Source of the DNA: JAAYJS01 sp964346185
Lineage (GTDB): Bacteria > Bacillota > Clostridia > Eubacteriales > Eubacteriaceae
NCBI GenBank assembly: GCA_964346185.1
Contig: CAYFTR010000005.1
Coordinates: 1-64,000 of the forward strand
Direction of reading: 5' to 3'
DNA length: 64,000 bases
The translations under genes and the position numbers were made by a program. The notes below the pieces were generated by a model. That model was not told the origin of the DNA. It worked only from the letters and a program-made list of their open reading frames with translations, and did no database searches. Below are positions 52,197-60,404 of this stretch, piece after piece. Position 1 is the stretch's first letter. Every line of letters starts with the position of its first letter.

Positions 52197-52236
52197 ACGC
52201 CCTACATCCGGATGATCAACAACCGCGGTAGGGCGT
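52197..52236 (+). terminator. Terminator after the small membrane protein gene
   Basis: ACGCCCTAC pairs with GTAGGGCGT and is followed by TTATTTTA. Confidence 0.8.
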
Positions 52237-52263
52237 TTATTTTAACCTCATAAGGAGAAGAAA

Positions 52264-53244
52264 ATGAAAAGAATACTCAAACATTTAAGCCTGTTACTAG
52301 TGGCGGTAACGCTGCTTGCCGCCTGCGGACAAGGCTCCGGAGGCAACGCCGAAACCAGTACCGACAACACGCCGAAAAACCAGGCTAAAAAAGTGGTTGC
52401 TACGACCTTTATTATTGCGGATTTTGCAAAAACCGTCGGCAACGACCGAATCGATGTTCAAACCATACCGACATCGGGACAAAACATCCAAAACTACCAA
52501 CCCTCCGACGACGACATCAAAGCCATTCAGGCGGCGGACCTTATCCTTTACACCGGAGAGGATTTGGAACCTTGGATGACAAAAATTATAGCGGATTTAC
52601 CGGAAAGTAAATACGTAGAAATCGGTGCGGATATCAAACGTCTTACCGATAAGGATTTTTACCACTCCGAAGTGACGGACAACTCGTATCGCAGCGAGGA
52701 CGGCTCCGTTAACGTCAGCGTTAAAAGCTCTCAAACTGTTTCCGTTAAAGGCGGCGGACAAAAAGACCCTTATATTTATACCGATCCCCTCAACGCGAAA
52801 AAAATGCTTACGGCAATCGAAGAAGGCCTCATACAAATGGATAGTGCCAATGCGGAAGTTTTCAAAAAAAATGCCGATACCTTACGTGGCGAGCTGGACC
52901 GTATAGACGCCGAGTTTAGAGCGGTCACCGAAACATCGGACAACAAACGTCTGTTTCTTGCCGACACCCATACACTGCGCTATTTGGCAAATGCCTACAA
53001 ACTAAACGTATATGCCTTGGAGGGAAATGCCTCAGCGCAAGATTTTGAAAAAGAAATAAAGCGGGTACAGCCCACCACCATCTTTTATATCTCCGACGCC
53101 AACAAGGCTCGGGCGGAGACAATAGCGGCCGAACACGGTGCCAAAGCCGTGCAATTTTACGATTACCTTTACACACCGGCAGATGTATCTGTCCTTTATT
53201 TAATGGAAAAAAATATTGAGAGTTTAAAAAACGGTTTATTTTAA
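52264..53244 (+). CDS. Metal-ABC-transporter-type substrate-binding lipoprotein, orphan
   Basis: This 326-residue lipoprotein (lipobox LLAAC, Cys21) has the fold pattern of the ZnuA/MntA cluster A-I binding proteins: VVATTFIIADFAKTVG, a central helix near residues 195-225, and YALEGNASAQDFEKEI. Usual metal ligands look substituted: the first His motif (DPHxYxP) reads NIQNYQP and the second (DPHxWxDP) reads DPYIYTDP. No ATPase or permease gene adjoins. It may bind a different ligand, hold metal in another way, or be an adhesin-like relative. AGGAG precedes the start. Confidence 0.78.
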   Translation: MKRILKHLSLLLVAVTLLAACGQGSGGNAETSTDNTPKNQAKKVVATTFIIADFAKTVGNDRIDVQTIPTSGQNIQNYQPSDDDIKAIQAADLILYTGEDLEPWMTKIIADLPESKYVEIGADIKRLTDKDFYHSEVTDNSYRSEDGSVNVSVKSSQTVSVKGGGQKDPYIYTDPLNAKKMLTAIEEGLIQMDSANAEVFKKNADTLRGELDRIDAEFRAVTETSDNKRLFLADTHTLRYLANAYKLNVYALEGNASAQDFEKEIKRVQPTTIFYISDANKARAETIAAEHGAKAVQFYDYLYTPADVSVLYLMEKNIESLKNGLF

Positions 53245-53330
53245 AAATGATTACCTCTTTTAAATATTGTCCGCGTTCGAGTTCCCCTAGGTCTCTTACA
53301 CAAAAAAACGAAACCTTTTTCCCTTAAGCC

Positions 53331-53359
53331 TTGATTAATACTTAAGTACCTGCTATAAT
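53331..53359 (+). promoter_or_regulatory. Promoter of the surface protein gene
   Basis: TTGATT (53331-53336), a 17-base spacer and TATAAT (53354-53359), 41 bases before the start codon. Confidence 0.7.
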
Positions 53360-53399
53360 ATTTTTATAGATTTGCTAGTGATAAATTAGGAGGAATGAT

Positions 53400-54392
53400 A
53401 TGAACAAAAAATTATTGGTCATTGCATTGGTGATCATGGTGTTTTTGAGCATCAATGTAGTTGGCAGCGTGTTCGCACTGGAACCCGAAGCCAATGGCCA
53501 AGAAACGGCAGCAACGCCGGGCGCTGAGCAGCAAGATGAGCAGACATTATATGCAGCACCTCCGGCAGGACCAACACCGAGTGTTACACCGGAATGGGTT
53601 GCGTCCGTAGCGGCAACAGCCGACGCAACGAAAGTAGACCCCGCTAACCTTGTCACCAACTTGGATGCCATTATAGCCGCGGGCGGTAACGTTACCGGCG
53701 GAACCATTACAACCGCGGAAGACGGCAGCAAAACCACACAAGGTGCCGTTAGCTTTGGAGATTCCGAACCGATAAACAGCGGTCTTATTGCTGTTACGGT
53801 AGAAGATCCGGCACCGGTACCGGATTTTAAAACCGAAGCCGTTACCGTTGAGGAGGGCGCGACTTCGATTGACCCCAGATTACTTTTCAACAACGCGGAA
53901 GCATTGGAAGCTGCGGGTTACGCGTTGAGCGGCGGCGCGATTGAAACCGATGCCGACGGCAATAAAACCACCTTTGCCGTCGCGACCCTAAACGGAATAG
54001 ACACCACGGGCGAAAAGGTAACTGTTTTGGAAAATGTTACCGAGAATAATCCTCCGGTACCGGAAGATGCACCCGAACCGCAAGACGACTTAACCAAAGT
54101 AACCGGCCTTGCAAAAGCCGATATGAACATTACCTTTTACGGTTTTAGAATTGCTCCGAAACAAGATGTAACAGTCAAAAACAGTAAGGATGTCGTTATT
54201 AATCAGGAAATGAACATTCTCATCCAAACCATTAACCCGGCGCCTATCTTTGTAGAAAGATACAACTACTACGGTTACAGCTACGGTGCGGAAACCACCA
54301 TACCGAGAACCGGTGACCCCACATCTCTGTTCAGTTTATTAGGATTAACCCTGTCGGGAGCAGGTATTGCCATTCTCAGAAAGCAAAAATAA
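53400..54392 (+). CDS. Secreted surface protein with sortase-type IPRTG anchor
   Basis: This 330-residue protein has a signal peptide ending near residue 26 and an acidic Ala/Thr/Pro-rich body. Two tandem repeats of about 68 residues are visible: DATKVDPANLVTNLDAI to LIAVTVEDP, and GATSIDPRLLFNNAEAL to EKVTVLENV, each with an Asp-Gly-x-Lys-Thr-Thr turn. The C-terminus is a cell-wall sorting signal: IPRTG (301-305), a hydrophobic stretch and RKQK. It is probably covalently attached to peptidoglycan by a sortase. AGGAGG precedes the start. No sortase gene is in the window. Confidence 0.82.
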   Translation: MNKKLLVIALVIMVFLSINVVGSVFALEPEANGQETAATPGAEQQDEQTLYAAPPAGPTPSVTPEWVASVAATADATKVDPANLVTNLDAIIAAGGNVTGGTITTAEDGSKTTQGAVSFGDSEPINSGLIAVTVEDPAPVPDFKTEAVTVEEGATSIDPRLLFNNAEALEAAGYALSGGAIETDADGNKTTFAVATLNGIDTTGEKVTVLENVTENNPPVPEDAPEPQDDLTKVTGLAKADMNITFYGFRIAPKQDVTVKNSKDVVINQEMNILIQTINPAPIFVERYNYYGYSYGAETTIPRTGDPTSLFSLLGLTLSGAGIAILRKQK

Positions 54393-54443
54393 ACCCCCAA
54401 ACCAGCAATTGGTTCCGAGTTCGGGATAAGCTCGGAATTCTAA

Positions 54444-54472
54444 AAGCCCGCTGCGCACGCGCAGCGGGCTTT
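54444..54472. terminator. Strong GC-rich terminator between convergent genes
   Basis: AGCCCGCTGCGC and GCGCAGCGGGCT form a 12-bp stem followed by TTTTGCTTTT. It lies between the surface protein gene and the convergent Fe-S protein gene. Confidence 0.9.
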
Positions 54473-54490
54473 TGCTTTTCTTATACTTTT

Positions 54491-55306
54491 TTAGTCTTTT
54501 TTAATCTTTATTTTGGGGCGTTTATACGTACAGGGTACCCCTACCACACATTTACCACATGTGTTCGTGCCGATAAGCTCCGTCTCCGTGTTGTCCAACG
54601 AGTAGGACGATCCGTAACCGATATGTACTTTCGCATTTTCATCACACAAAGCGTTGCACTTAAAGCGGTCATAAGCGGTAGTTGTTAAAGCTCCGACAGG
54701 ACAACGCTCAAGACACATCCCGCAGGAACCGTCCGCTTTATATAGGCAGTATTCTTGCTTTAAGGGGGCGTCCGTTTCCATGGGTAAAGTCGTTAGGATC
54801 GAACCCAATCGACCACAAGTACCCGATTCCGTAATAAACATATTATTGATACCGAAAGTACCCAAACCGCATAGCCAAGCCAAATGACGCTGAGACCACT
54901 TGCTCATTAAAATACGTTCGTCATATCGGGTTGCCTCGGCGGGGACAAGGCTCTTGTAACCTTGCGCGTTTAAAAAACCTGATAGGATATTTCCCAACTC
55001 TCCCAAGGCGGCATTGGTTTTTTCGTAAGCCATCGCCCATTCTTTTGAACTCAAGCGTCCCGTTATGTTGCTATCTCCGATCGTTTTACTTATGGGAATA
55101 AAGTAAGATACAATGGTTTTAGCCCCGGGCAATACATCGGAAGGCAAGACATGCTCGGTTTGTACCCAAGTTTTTAATTCTTTTATCCGCGGATGCTCAG
55201 CATTGCCGAAACCTACTAAGGGTTTTCTCCAAATATCCTTTATAAGCCCTTCACTGTCCTTCTCTTTTACAAAATCATCGACAATTTTTTTTATCGCTTT
55301 TTTCAT
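54491..55306 (-). CDS. QueG-like (epoxyqueuosine reductase family) Fe-S protein
   Basis: This 271-residue protein resembles the core of epoxyqueuosine reductase: PGAKTIVSYFIPISK, RYDERILMSKWSQRHLAWLCGLGTFGINN, GSILTTLPMETD, and CGMCLERCPVGAL. Further cysteines follow near CNALCDEN and CGKCVVGVPC. It lacks the C-terminal HEAT-like repeat of true QueG and has a short ferredoxin-like part, as in the QueG-like proteins of anaerobes whose substrate is unknown. A corrinoid-linked reductase role is possible for this family. No queuosine genes adjoin. Confidence 0.8.
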   Translation of the reverse strand: MKKAIKKIVDDFVKEKDSEGLIKDIWRKPLVGFGNAEHPRIKELKTWVQTEHVLPSDVLPGAKTIVSYFIPISKTIGDSNITGRLSSKEWAMAYEKTNAALGELGNILSGFLNAQGYKSLVPAEATRYDERILMSKWSQRHLAWLCGLGTFGINNMFITESGTCGRLGSILTTLPMETDAPLKQEYCLYKADGSCGMCLERCPVGALTTTAYDRFKCNALCDENAKVHIGYGSSYSLDNTETELIGTNTCGKCVVGVPCTYKRPKIKIKKD

Positions 55307-55375
55307 AAGTCTCCTCCCTTATGTTTACTGCCGCTCTCCACATTACCTTATTTATTTTTAAACGAGCTTCAGATA

Positions 55376-56875
55376 CTATAGATTGTTTTTTCTGAGGGCG
55401 AGTGCTTTCTCCGCTTCTTTTTTGTCCGAATGGGATATGTGCTTCTTACCCACGATTTGATATGTCTCGTGGCCTTTTCCCGCCAGTATTACCAAATCGC
55501 CGGGGTTGGCTTCCAACACGGCTTTACGGATGGCTTCTTTCCTGTCGGGGATAACTGTATAGGGTGTTGCATGCTTTTGTACCCCCGTTTCAATCGCCCT
55601 TAAAATAGACAGAGAGGTTTCCGACGCGGGATTGTCATCGGTCAGGTACAGATAATTTGCCAACCGTGCCCCGATTTCTCCCATAAGGGGGCGTTTTTCC
55701 TTATCTCTATCACCGGGGCAACCGAACACAAGACGTATAACTCCCGTGTGAAATTGCCGAACCGCCAACAGCAGTTTCTCCAAGGCGTCGGGGGTGTGGG
55801 CATAATCCACCATGACTTGAAGGTCGCTCCCCTTTCCGATACTTTCCATGCGACCCGTGACGCCCTCGCTTTGTTTTAAAGCCTTTCGGACGGTATCTAA
55901 GGGCAGGTTTTCCATTAACGCGACAATAATGGCCGCTGTGGCGTTGGCCACCATCACCTTACCCAATACCGGAAGGGTAAACATTCCGAGATCCTTGCCT
56001 TTTGTGCTTAAATGAAATACCGTATGGTCGAGGGCTTGCTCCCTTATGCTGATTTGGTAGTCGGCATCGGCGTGAAAACCGTAGGAAAGCGTGCGTGCCT
56101 TTGTCGGCTTTTCCCGGCAAAGTTCTTCATAAAGCCTTTTCCCGTAGGCGTCATCGATATTAATGATATTGGCACCCCCTGTTTGATCAAATAATTTTTT
56201 CTTTGCCCGATAGTAAGCTTCAAAATTGTGGTGAAAATCCAAATGATCTTGAGTTAGGTTGGTGAAAATCCCGTAGCTGAAGTGCATACCGTAAACCCTA
56301 TTAAGCTCCAGGGCGTGGGAAGATACCTCCATCGCTACATGGGTCGCTCCCTTTCGGTCCATTTGCCGCAACATTGCCTGAATGTCCGGTGCTTCTTCGG
56401 TGGTGCGACCGGCATGGGGCAATGCCTCCCGGTCGATTCGGTTGGCGACGGTTCCCATCAGTCCGCTTTTTATGCCCGATCGGTACAACAAGTCTTGCAA
56501 AAATGTAACGGTCGATGTTTTGCCGTTGGTACCCGTCACGCCGATAATACACATTTTTTCCGACAGACGTCCGTAAATGGCGTTTGCCAGTACCGCTAAT
56601 GCCCGACGGTCATCCGTAACCTGTATAACGGTAACGGGACTGTCCTCGGGCAGCGGTGCAGCACTGACGACTGCTACCGCCCCCCTTTCAACAGCCATGG
56701 GTATATAAGCGTTGCCGTCACTTTCAAAGCCCGCGACGGCAACAAATACCGCGCCGGGGGTAACTTTTCTCGAGTCGGAAATCACGGTTGTTACCTGTAC
56801 CTCTGTTTTTAAAAGGGTTTGTACCCACAAGTTGTTTTCTTTTAATATTGTTTCAATATTTTTAATTGTTATCAT
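55376..56875 (-). CDS. murE: UDP-MurNAc-tripeptide synthetase (MurE), DNPA type
   Basis: This 499-residue ligase adds the third amino acid to UDP-MurNAc-L-Ala-D-Glu in peptidoglycan synthesis. The ATP loop is GVTGTNGKTST, followed by TTEEAPDIQAMLRQM, MEVSSHALELNRVYG and NLTQDHLDFH. The substrate motif that reads DNPR in meso-diaminopimelate-adding enzymes is DNPA here (Asp414-Ala417), as in L-lysine-adding MurE of staphylococci. Lysine or ornithine is therefore predicted at position 3. Four bases downstream on the same strand begins a DUF554 gene that is transcribed first. Confidence 0.93.
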   Translation of the reverse strand: MITIKNIETILKENNLWVQTLLKTEVQVTTVISDSRKVTPGAVFVAVAGFESDGNAYIPMAVERGAVAVVSAAPLPEDSPVTVIQVTDDRRALAVLANAIYGRLSEKMCIIGVTGTNGKTSTVTFLQDLLYRSGIKSGLMGTVANRIDREALPHAGRTTEEAPDIQAMLRQMDRKGATHVAMEVSSHALELNRVYGMHFSYGIFTNLTQDHLDFHHNFEAYYRAKKKLFDQTGGANIINIDDAYGKRLYEELCREKPTKARTLSYGFHADADYQISIREQALDHTVFHLSTKGKDLGMFTLPVLGKVMVANATAAIIVALMENLPLDTVRKALKQSEGVTGRMESIGKGSDLQVMVDYAHTPDALEKLLLAVRQFHTGVIRLVFGCPGDRDKEKRPLMGEIGARLANYLYLTDDNPASETSLSILRAIETGVQKHATPYTVIPDRKEAIRKAVLEANPGDLVILAGKGHETYQIVGKKHISHSDKKEAEKALALRKNNL

Positions 56876-56878
56876 GAC

Positions 56879-57556
56879 TTACCCCATTAAAAGATAATAA
56901 AATACAGGAACTAAAATGCCGGGCAAAATGTTGAGTGTTTTTATTTTTGTAACGCCGAGGGTATTCAGCCCGATGGCAATAATCAGTAAAGAGCCGACAC
57001 CGGTCATATCGCCGATGACGGTTGCCGTCATGAAGGGTGCCACTAAGGACGCGAATAATACAATTGCCCCCTGATACAATAAAACAATAATTGCGGAAAA
57101 CACAACCCCCACCCCCAGAGACGCCGTCAGAGTTATCGCTACAACACCGTCGATGGCGGCTTTGGCAAACAATGTGGCATGGTTGCCCTGCAGTCCGCTT
57201 TCAATCGCGCCGACCACCGCCATGGCACCAACACAAAAAAGCAGGGTGGCCGTTATAAAACCCTTTGCCAAACTTTGCTCCCGACCGATTTTGCCCTCCA
57301 TACGATGCGCGAAAGCTTCAAAACGTTGTTCCAACATTAAGCCTTCGCCCACAAGGGCACCCACCGCCAACGACAGCATCAACACCATCACATTTTGTGT
57401 TTTTGACAGACCGGATATACCGATATACAAAACACCCAACATCATACCCTGCACCAAGGTATCGGACAACCTTCGCGGTATGCCCTTACTGAATAGTAAG
57501 CCGATACCGCTACCGACAATAATGGCCAAGGTATTCACCAAAACTCCTGTTAACAT
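56879..57556 (-). CDS. DUF554 family membrane protein
   Basis: This 225-residue protein has six or seven hydrophobic segments and the DUF554 pattern: LTGVLVNTLAIIVGSGIGLL at the start, GMMLGVLYIGISGL, ALVGEGLMLEQRFEAFA, and CVGAMAVVGAIESGLQGN, with FLAKAAIDGVVAI-like AKAAIDGVVAITL after it. It is an integral membrane protein of unknown role. It precedes murE by three bases and is surely cotranscribed, but no functional link is known. ATG 57556 is followed by an ordinary membrane start. Confidence 0.88.
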   Translation of the reverse strand: MLTGVLVNTLAIIVGSGIGLLFSKGIPRRLSDTLVQGMMLGVLYIGISGLSKTQNVMVLMLSLAVGALVGEGLMLEQRFEAFAHRMEGKIGREQSLAKGFITATLLFCVGAMAVVGAIESGLQGNHATLFAKAAIDGVVAITLTASLGVGVVFSAIIVLLYQGAIVLFASLVAPFMTATVIGDMTGVGSLLIIAIGLNTLGVTKIKTLNILPGILVPVFYYLLMG

Positions 57557-57771
57557 TTTTTCTCCTTACCGCTTCCGTTGATATCTTTTTTGTTTTTATT
57601 TATTTTACCACAAACCGCTTTTAATAACATAAGGGCTCAAACAAAGTCCGCGCCAACTCGTACACTTGTCGCCGCTTCGTTATTCTTATATAAGTTGTCA
57701 GACCGGCGTTTCGGAGAAACTCCTTTGAAATTTTTAATTATATTACTTTAGCTTTGTTTTGCATTTTAGTC

Positions 57772-57824
57772 TTGACATTATTTTTAAATGTATTATACTA
57801 ATCATATGAATATATGTTCATATG
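57772..57824 (+). promoter_or_regulatory. Promoter and CadC/SmtB-type operator
   Basis: TTGACA (57772-57777), a 16-base spacer and TATACT (57794-57799) form the promoter. The palindrome CATATGAA-n6-TTCATATG (57803-57824) lies just downstream of the -10. It resembles the ATATGAA-centred operators bound by ArsR/SmtB-family repressors. Confidence 0.75.
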
Positions 57825-57837
57825 AAAGGTTGTTGAA

Positions 57838-58200
57838 ATGACTAAGAATAAGCAAATTGAATGTTGCGAGGTGACGGAAGTTCACGAAGACATTGTTAAC
57901 CATGTACGGTCCAAACTCCCGGAGGAAGCCCTGCTATACGATTTAGCGGAATTATTTAAAGTTTTCGGAGACTCCACCAGAGTGCGTATTTTAGTTACCC
58001 TGTTTGAAGCGGAGTTGTGTGTTTGCGATATTGCCGAAGTGCTGGGTATGAGCCAGTCGGCCATATCCCATCAACTACGGGTACTCAAACAAGGTCAATT
58101 GGTTAAAAACCGACGGGAGGGTAAATCCGTTTATTATTCCCTGGCCGACGACCATATCCGAACCATTTTTAAGCAAGGGTTCGATCATATTCAAGAATAG
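57838..58200 (+). CDS. cadC: CadC-type ArsR/SmtB family metal repressor
   Basis: This 120-residue winged-helix repressor has both metal sites of CadC. The alpha3N site is given by Cys9/Cys10 near the N-terminus with Cys61 and Cys63 (LCVCD); the alpha5 site by Asp104, His106, His117 and Glu120. Recognition helix residues are MSQSAISHQLRVL. It should release DNA on Cd(II), Pb(II) or Zn(II) and so induce the efflux pump downstream. An operator palindrome sits 14 bases upstream of the start. Confidence 0.9.
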   Translation: MTKNKQIECCEVTEVHEDIVNHVRSKLPEEALLYDLAELFKVFGDSTRVRILVTLFEAELCVCDIAEVLGMSQSAISHQLRVLKQGQLVKNRREGKSVYYSLADDHIRTIFKQGFDHIQE

Positions 58201-58209
58201 GAGAAATAA

Positions 58210-58425
58210 ATGAAAAAAAAATTTAAAATGAAAAATTTAGGCTGTGCCCATTGCGCGGAAAAAATGGTAGATGCCATCGGCAAAATAGATGGTGTTGAGG
58301 ATGTCTCCATTAATTTTGTATTACAAAAAATGACCTTAACGGCGGAAGACAACCGCTTTGAAGAAATTGTCGCACAAGCACAAGAAGCAATCTCAAAAAT
58401 AGAGCCGGATTGCACCCTGGTTTAG
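58210..58425 (+). CDS. Free-standing HMA metal-binding protein
   Basis: This 71-residue ferredoxin-like protein holds a heavy-metal-associated motif GCAHCAEK. In many CadA ATPases this domain is fused to the N-terminus; here it is encoded separately and ends three bases before the ATPase start. The last residues (DCTLV) also resemble a metal-ligand tail seen in such domains. It probably delivers or senses Cd/Zn/Pb for the pump. AGGAGA precedes the start. Confidence 0.88.
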   Translation: MKKKFKMKNLGCAHCAEKMVDAIGKIDGVEDVSINFVLQKMTLTAEDNRFEEIVAQAQEAISKIEPDCTLV

Positions 58426-58427
58426 CT

Positions 58428-60275
58428 ATGACGTCCGCTATAAAAAAAAGATTTTTGCGTTGTGCCCTCGGTGCGGTGTTGTTGGTAGCGGCACTCATTG
58501 TACCAATCCGTGAGCCATGGCACATCCTCCCTTATTTTGTCGCTTACCTTGTCGTCGGTGGCGATATTGTTGTAAAAGCCATCGGCAATTTAAAAAACCG
58601 TCGTTTTTTAGATGAATACTTTTTAATGACGATTGCAACCCTAGGTGCCTTTTATATCGGCGAGTACCTGGAAGGGGTTGCCGTTATGTTATTTTATCAG
58701 ATCGGCACCTTGTTTCAGGATATGGCGGTTAATCGCTCCAGAGCATCTATTGCCGAGCTGATGGACATTGCCCCGGAAACGGCAAACCTACTGGTGAATG
58801 AAATATTAACGGTTGTCGACCCCGATGAGGTTGCCGTCGGCGATACCATTTTAGTAAAAGCCGGCGAACGCGTTCCCTTAGACGGCATTGTCATCGAAGG
58901 CAACACCACGGTGGATACCGCCGCCTTAACCGGAGAATCGATCCCTCGTTACGTTGAAACCGGCGACGAAGTCCTGAGCGGCTGCATTAATTTAGCAGGA
59001 ACCCTTAAATTGCGGGTCACCAAAGCTTTTGAAGACTCCACGGTTTCCAAAATTTTGGAATTGGTCGAGGAAGCCTCGGAAAACAAAGCGGAAACGGAAA
59101 ACTTTATTACCCGCTTTGCCCGCTACTACACACCCGTCGTTGTAGCGGTTGCCGTGTTGATGGCAGTTATACCACCGGTGTTTTTTGCCCAGCCTTTTAA
59201 TGACTGGCTCAAACGTTCATTGATTTTTCTGGTGATTTCCTGCCCCTGCGCACTGGTTATCTCCGTTCCCTTAAGCTTTTTCGGCGGTATCGGCGGTGCC
59301 TCCAAACAAGGTATTCTCATTAAAGGGGGCAACTATTTGGAGGCTTTGGCAAAAACAGAAATTGTTGTGTTGGATAAAACCGGTACCCTAACCGAAGGTA
59401 GGTTTAAAGTAAAAGCAATTGAGGCAACAACCCTCCCCGAAAAAGATTTACTCCGTTATGCGGCTTTGGCGGAGAGCCGATCCAACCACCCCGTTGCCCT
59501 GTCCATCGTTGAAGCCTACGGCAAGCCTATAAAAGAAAACATTGCCGCAACGGAAATTTCCGGTCACGGTGTACATGCTGTCATTGACGGCAAGCAGGTG
59601 TTGGCGGGTAACCGTGCTTTTTTAGAAAAACACTTTGTACCCTTCCCGAAAAACACACCCCGATTCAAGTCGGCGACCCCGGTGCATATCGCCGTCGATA
59701 ACCGCTATGCGGGTACCCTGACCCTCGAGGACACCATTAAAGCGGAAGCTCCGAGTGCCCTTGTCGCCTTAAAACGTCAAGGTGTGCACCGTACGGTTCT
59801 CTTAACCGGCGATCAGCAAGACGTCGCTCGCAGCGTCGCCGAAACCTTAAACATCGATGATGTTCACGCCGAACTCCTACCCGCAGACAAAGTTACCGTC
59901 GTCGAGAAGCTGATCAAAGACAAACCCCGAAATAAAACCCTGGTCTTTGTGGGTGACGGTATTAACGATGCCCCGGTACTGACCCGGGCGGATATCGGCA
60001 TTGCGATGGGCTCCTTGGGCAGCGATGCCGCCATCGAAGCGGCAGATGTGGTGCTTATGGACGACAACCCCGCCAAAATTGCCACCGCCATTAAAATTTC
60101 AAAAAAAACCATGGCCATCGTCAAACAAAATATCTTGTTTGCTTTAGGTGTTAAATTTTTTGTATTGGCACTGGGCGCCCTGGGTATGGCCAACATGTGG
60201 CAGGCAATATTTTCCGACGTCGGTGTATCCGTATTGGCTGTTCTCAATGCAACCAGAGCCTTACGGCTTAAATAA
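58428..60275 (+). CDS. cadA: P1B-type Cd/Zn/Pb-translocating ATPase
   Basis: This 615-residue efflux pump has six to eight membrane segments. The transport motif is CPC (Cys272-Pro-Cys274), the phosphorylated residue Asp316 in DKTGTLTEG, the HP motif in SNHPVALS, and GDGINDAPVL for Mg. TGES and the C-terminal GASD-like IGIAMGSLGSDAAIE are present. The CPC and the absence of a fused metal-binding domain fit the P1B-2 group. The ATG 58428 has no Shine-Dalgarno of its own, two bases after the preceding stop, so coupling to the HMA gene is likely. Confidence 0.92.
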   Translation: MTSAIKKRFLRCALGAVLLVAALIVPIREPWHILPYFVAYLVVGGDIVVKAIGNLKNRRFLDEYFLMTIATLGAFYIGEYLEGVAVMLFYQIGTLFQDMAVNRSRASIAELMDIAPETANLLVNEILTVVDPDEVAVGDTILVKAGERVPLDGIVIEGNTTVDTAALTGESIPRYVETGDEVLSGCINLAGTLKLRVTKAFEDSTVSKILELVEEASENKAETENFITRFARYYTPVVVAVAVLMAVIPPVFFAQPFNDWLKRSLIFLVISCPCALVISVPLSFFGGIGGASKQGILIKGGNYLEALAKTEIVVLDKTGTLTEGRFKVKAIEATTLPEKDLLRYAALAESRSNHPVALSIVEAYGKPIKENIAATEISGHGVHAVIDGKQVLAGNRAFLEKHFVPFPKNTPRFKSATPVHIAVDNRYAGTLTLEDTIKAEAPSALVALKRQGVHRTVLLTGDQQDVARSVAETLNIDDVHAELLPADKVTVVEKLIKDKPRNKTLVFVGDGINDAPVLTRADIGIAMGSLGSDAAIEAADVVLMDDNPAKIATAIKISKKTMAIVKQNILFALGVKFFVLALGALGMANMWQAIFSDVGVSVLAVLNATRALRLK

Positions 60276-60282
60276 ATAACAC

Positions 60283-60329
60283 CCCGCTTTATGGCTGAGC
60301 AAGTGGTACTTCTCGGCTTTAAAGCGGGT
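60283..60329 (+). terminator. Terminator of the cadC-HMA-cadA operon
   Basis: CCCGCTTTA pairs with TAAAGCGGG around a partly structured loop, followed by TTTTTCTTT. Confidence 0.8.
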
Positions 60330-60334
60330 TTTTC

Positions 60335-60363
60335 TTTACATTTTATGTCGCTTTGATTATAAT
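60335..60363 (+). promoter_or_regulatory. Promoter of the glutamine synthetase gene
   Basis: TTTACA (60335-60340), a 17-base spacer and TATAAT (60358-60363), 41 bases before ATG 60405. Confidence 0.7.
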
Positions 60364-60404
60364 AACTTCATTCAATCCTTGAGATACAGCGTAAAGGAGA
60401 ACCC

